This document shows, piece after piece, positions 14,376 through 15,991 of a stretch of 15,991 nucleotides of DNA. Origin of the DNA: Akkermansiaceae bacterium UBA1315 (GTDB lineage Bacteria; Verrucomicrobiota; Verrucomicrobiia; Verrucomicrobiales; Akkermansiaceae); the NCBI GenBank assembly GCA_002307065.1, contig DBTN01000025.1:1-15991 (forward strand), read 5' to 3'. Under the pieces are notes generated by a model. That model had not been told where the DNA came from and searched no databases. It saw only the letters and a program-made list of their open reading frames with translations. The number at the start of each line of letters is the position of its first letter. The stretch's first letter is position 1. A program made the position numbers and the translations under genes.

Positions 14376-15752
14376 ATGGCTGCGGAAAATCGGAAATGGA
14401 CTCTGGAAGATCTGGTGGATTTCGAAGCGGCGACGGCGGCGTCGCCCAAGATTTCATCAAGCGCTCGCACGGCGGTCATCGCCGCAGCTCGCGGAAAAGA
14501 CGGGGCCGCCGCGCGCCGAACCGGTTTGCGCGTTTGGCTGGATAGCGTTCGTGGTCCGTCTTCGACCGGGCGGAAATTTTCCACGGCGCTTTCTCTGGTC
14601 GCGGGCGGGCTTGGCTTACTCGCGCTTTTGGCGGGGATTTCGGCGATGCTGGGTTTGCTCGATGCGGCGAGAGGCGGAGTGAATGTGGTGATTTTTTTGG
14701 CGACGTTGATTGGCGTTCAGTGGCTGATTTTGATTTTCGCGTGGGTCGGCTGGATTTTCCGCAGGCGGGTAGGGGATGGGTTCAGCGCGGTGCAAACGAT
14801 CGCGGGAAAACTGGTGAAACGTCTGGCCGGTGACGGCGAAAACCGGTGGTGGCGAAACATCATGGACGGCGGCGGACAAGCAAAGGCCGCAGTGCTTTGG
14901 CGATTGGCGCGGCTGGCGCAAGGGGCGGGGATTTGTTTCAATCTCGGAATCCTTTTGGGCTTGGCCGGGTTGGTCTTGGTGAAGCACGTCGGATTTTTCT
15001 GGGAAACGACCACCGAGGGCGCGATGCGGACCGGTTTGGCGAAAACCGTTCAAATTCTCTCCGCAGCTTGGACCGGATTTTTTCCCGCAGCGGTGCCGAC
15101 GGAGCGGGTGATCGATGGCTCGCGGTGGTTGCCAGGTCGTGAAGAATCGCTGGCACCGGGGCCGACCGAGTGGTGGCTTTTCCTGCTGATGGCGACGGTG
15201 GTTTGGGGTTTGTTGCCGAGGCTGATTTTGTGGTTCATCGCTTGGCGGGCATCGAATCAAGCGTTGCGAAAACTGGATTTCCAAGCGCGTCATCACCGGT
15301 CGTTGTGGCGCGAACTGACGGGTTCCGCGCGAGTGGAAAGTGATGAAAAACCGTTGGATGGCGTGTTGGTTCTCGATGTTGGCGGAAGTGGATTGAGTGC
15401 CGATACGATGCGACCGTTTTTGCTACAGCGGTTGCGGGTTCATCCGGCGGCGTGGCATTCGGTGGGGGTTTTGGACACCGGTTCTGAAGCGGAGGCAGCG
15501 AGTGCATTGGCATCCGCTCCGGCCGGAATCGTCCTGCTCGCGGAAGGGTGGGCGCTTTCTCCGGCACGAATGAAAATGCTGCATGAACAAGTTCGCCTAA
15601 CCGCTCGCCCGGAGACGCCGATCAAATTTCTGATTGCGAATGTCGATGCCAGCGGAAAACCGGTCGCTCCCACCGCGGAAGAAATTCATGAGTGGGAACG
15701 TTTCGTCGACTCGCTTCGTGATCCTTCGGCGGAGGTGTTTTTCTTCGCATAG
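14376..15752 (+). CDS. DUF2868-like polytopic membrane protein
   Basis: 458 residues, starting 3 nt after the gspF stop. The N-terminus WTLEDLVDFEAATA and the following layout resemble the DUF2868 family, proteins usually paired with a GTPase/DUF3482 gene and of unknown function. Membrane helices are at about 71-95, 102-127, 182-206 and 265-290, with VGFFWETT after the third, a DUF2868 feature. The cytosolic C-terminal half (about 310-458) contains LDGVLVLDVGGSG, repeated hydrophobic strands and APAGIVLLAEGW, suggesting an alpha/beta domain without Walker motifs. The 3-nt gap implies co-translation with gspF, although no DUF2868 role in secretion is known to me. A possible gene starting at 15954 could be the expected GTPase partner, but too little is visible. 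Family call is from memory of its pattern; function unknown. Confidence 0.85.
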   Translation: MAAENRKWTLEDLVDFEAATAASPKISSSARTAVIAAARGKDGAAARRTGLRVWLDSVRGPSSTGRKFSTALSLVAGGLGLLALLAGISAMLGLLDAARGGVNVVIFLATLIGVQWLILIFAWVGWIFRRRVGDGFSAVQTIAGKLVKRLAGDGENRWWRNIMDGGGQAKAAVLWRLARLAQGAGICFNLGILLGLAGLVLVKHVGFFWETTTEGAMRTGLAKTVQILSAAWTGFFPAAVPTERVIDGSRWLPGREESLAPGPTEWWLFLLMATVVWGLLPRLILWFIAWRASNQALRKLDFQARHHRSLWRELTGSARVESDEKPLDGVLVLDVGGSGLSADTMRPFLLQRLRVHPAAWHSVGVLDTGSEAEAASALASAPAGIVLLAEGWALSPARMKMLHEQVRLTARPETPIKFLIANVDASGKPVAPTAEEIHEWERFVDSLRDPSAEVFFFA

Positions 15753-15953
15753 CGAATGGACTGCGTATATCGGCAACAAAATCGTCGGCTGTATTTTTGC
15801 GCTCCTGATTTGCCAAACTCGACGCTTTCCCAGCCGGAATAGCGCAGTCAATCGGCGACGAAACAAAAAAAGATTGTCGATGGTCGGCGAAAAGCGTATG
15901 CGCTTTTCCAGATCGCTGGTTCGGGGATCGATTTCCCCCAAGCTCCCCCTCCC
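15753..15953. other. Intergenic gap after the DUF2868-like gene
   Basis: About 200 bp without a convincing gene on either strand; short frames here are antisense or lack family resemblance. It contains a perfect hairpin (see 15889-15908), a run of seven A at 15865-15871, and TCGGCGA twice (near 15852 and 15884). No good promoter pair was found by eye. Confidence 0.6.
15889..15908 (+). terminator. Perfect 8-bp hairpin, possible terminator or operator
   Basis: GAAAAGCG (15889-15896) and CGCTTTTC (15901-15908) pair perfectly around TATG. The A4 and T4 tracts sit inside the stem, as in bidirectional terminators, but the GC part is only three pairs and no longer T run follows. It lies 137 nt beyond the DUF2868-like stop and 46 nt before the next start, so it could also be an operator for the following gene. 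Confidence 0.35.
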
Positions 15954-15991
15954 ATGAATCCACCGGATTCCAGCATTTTCGCCGCGTCACT
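15954..15991 (+). CDS. Possible start of a further gene, cut by the window edge
   Basis: ATG at 15954 opens a frame of 12 visible codons (MNPPDSSIFAAS) that runs off the end. It follows a 201-bp gap with a hairpin, and no stop is seen. From gene order in other DUF2868 loci, a GTPase/DUF3482 protein could be expected here, but no GTP-binding motif is visible in this short piece. No Shine-Dalgarno precedes it, only a C-rich CCCCCTCCC stretch. Confidence 0.35.
   Translation, partial: MNPPDSSIFAAS

Overview
This is a chromosomal stretch, moderately GC-rich, with ordinary bacterial gene density. The gene content and order suggest a Verrucomicrobiota-like Gram-negative bacterium. The reasons are a TPR-TPR-ExbB-ExbD-ExbD envelope operon, an ExbB with its own signal peptide, a DUF2868-type membrane protein, a YafK-type L,D-transpeptidase, and starts that mostly lack a clear Shine-Dalgarno. 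That assignment is inference from gene style; no marker RNA is present.

Layout. (1) 1-330: the tail of a possible unknown gene, then a 40-codon truncated or frameshifted XRE helix-turn-helix ORF. From its 3' end to the purK stop runs an array of six short inverted repeats spaced 24-25 bp centre to centre. (2) 336-2013, minus strand: purE-purK, two steps of de novo purine synthesis, with a good sigma70-type promoter at 2084-2112. (3) 2264-7825, plus strand: two exported TPR proteins, ExbB/TolQ and two ExbD/TolR proteins, closed by a strong terminator at 7850-7879. This reads as an inner-membrane proton-driven motor with large periplasmic TPR partners. (4) 7965-9558, plus strand: a glycerate/hydroxypyruvate-type D-2-hydroxyacid dehydrogenase overlapping a GNAT acetyltransferase. 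(5) 9535-11122, minus strand: an OppF/DppF-type ABC ATPase without visible permeases, followed by a YafK-type L,D-transpeptidase lipoprotein; together they hint at muropeptide or peptide handling. (6) 11266-15752, plus strand: GspE/PilB ATPase, an 86-bp AT-rich inverted-repeat element, GspF/PilC, then a four-helix DUF2868-like membrane protein only 3 nt downstream. (7) 15753-15991: an intergenic stretch with a perfect 8-bp hairpin and the probable start of another gene.

The signals that the genes do not explain are the 24-bp-phased hairpin array at 195-329; strong over-representation of the palindrome ACCGGT (37 copies by eye) and its extension AACCGGTT (8 copies, seven of them between 8757 and 11200); and the 86-bp heptamer-built element between gspE and gspF. 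No complete, recognisably new multi-gene system is seen. The hairpin array and the ACCGGT motif are the best candidates for undescribed biology.
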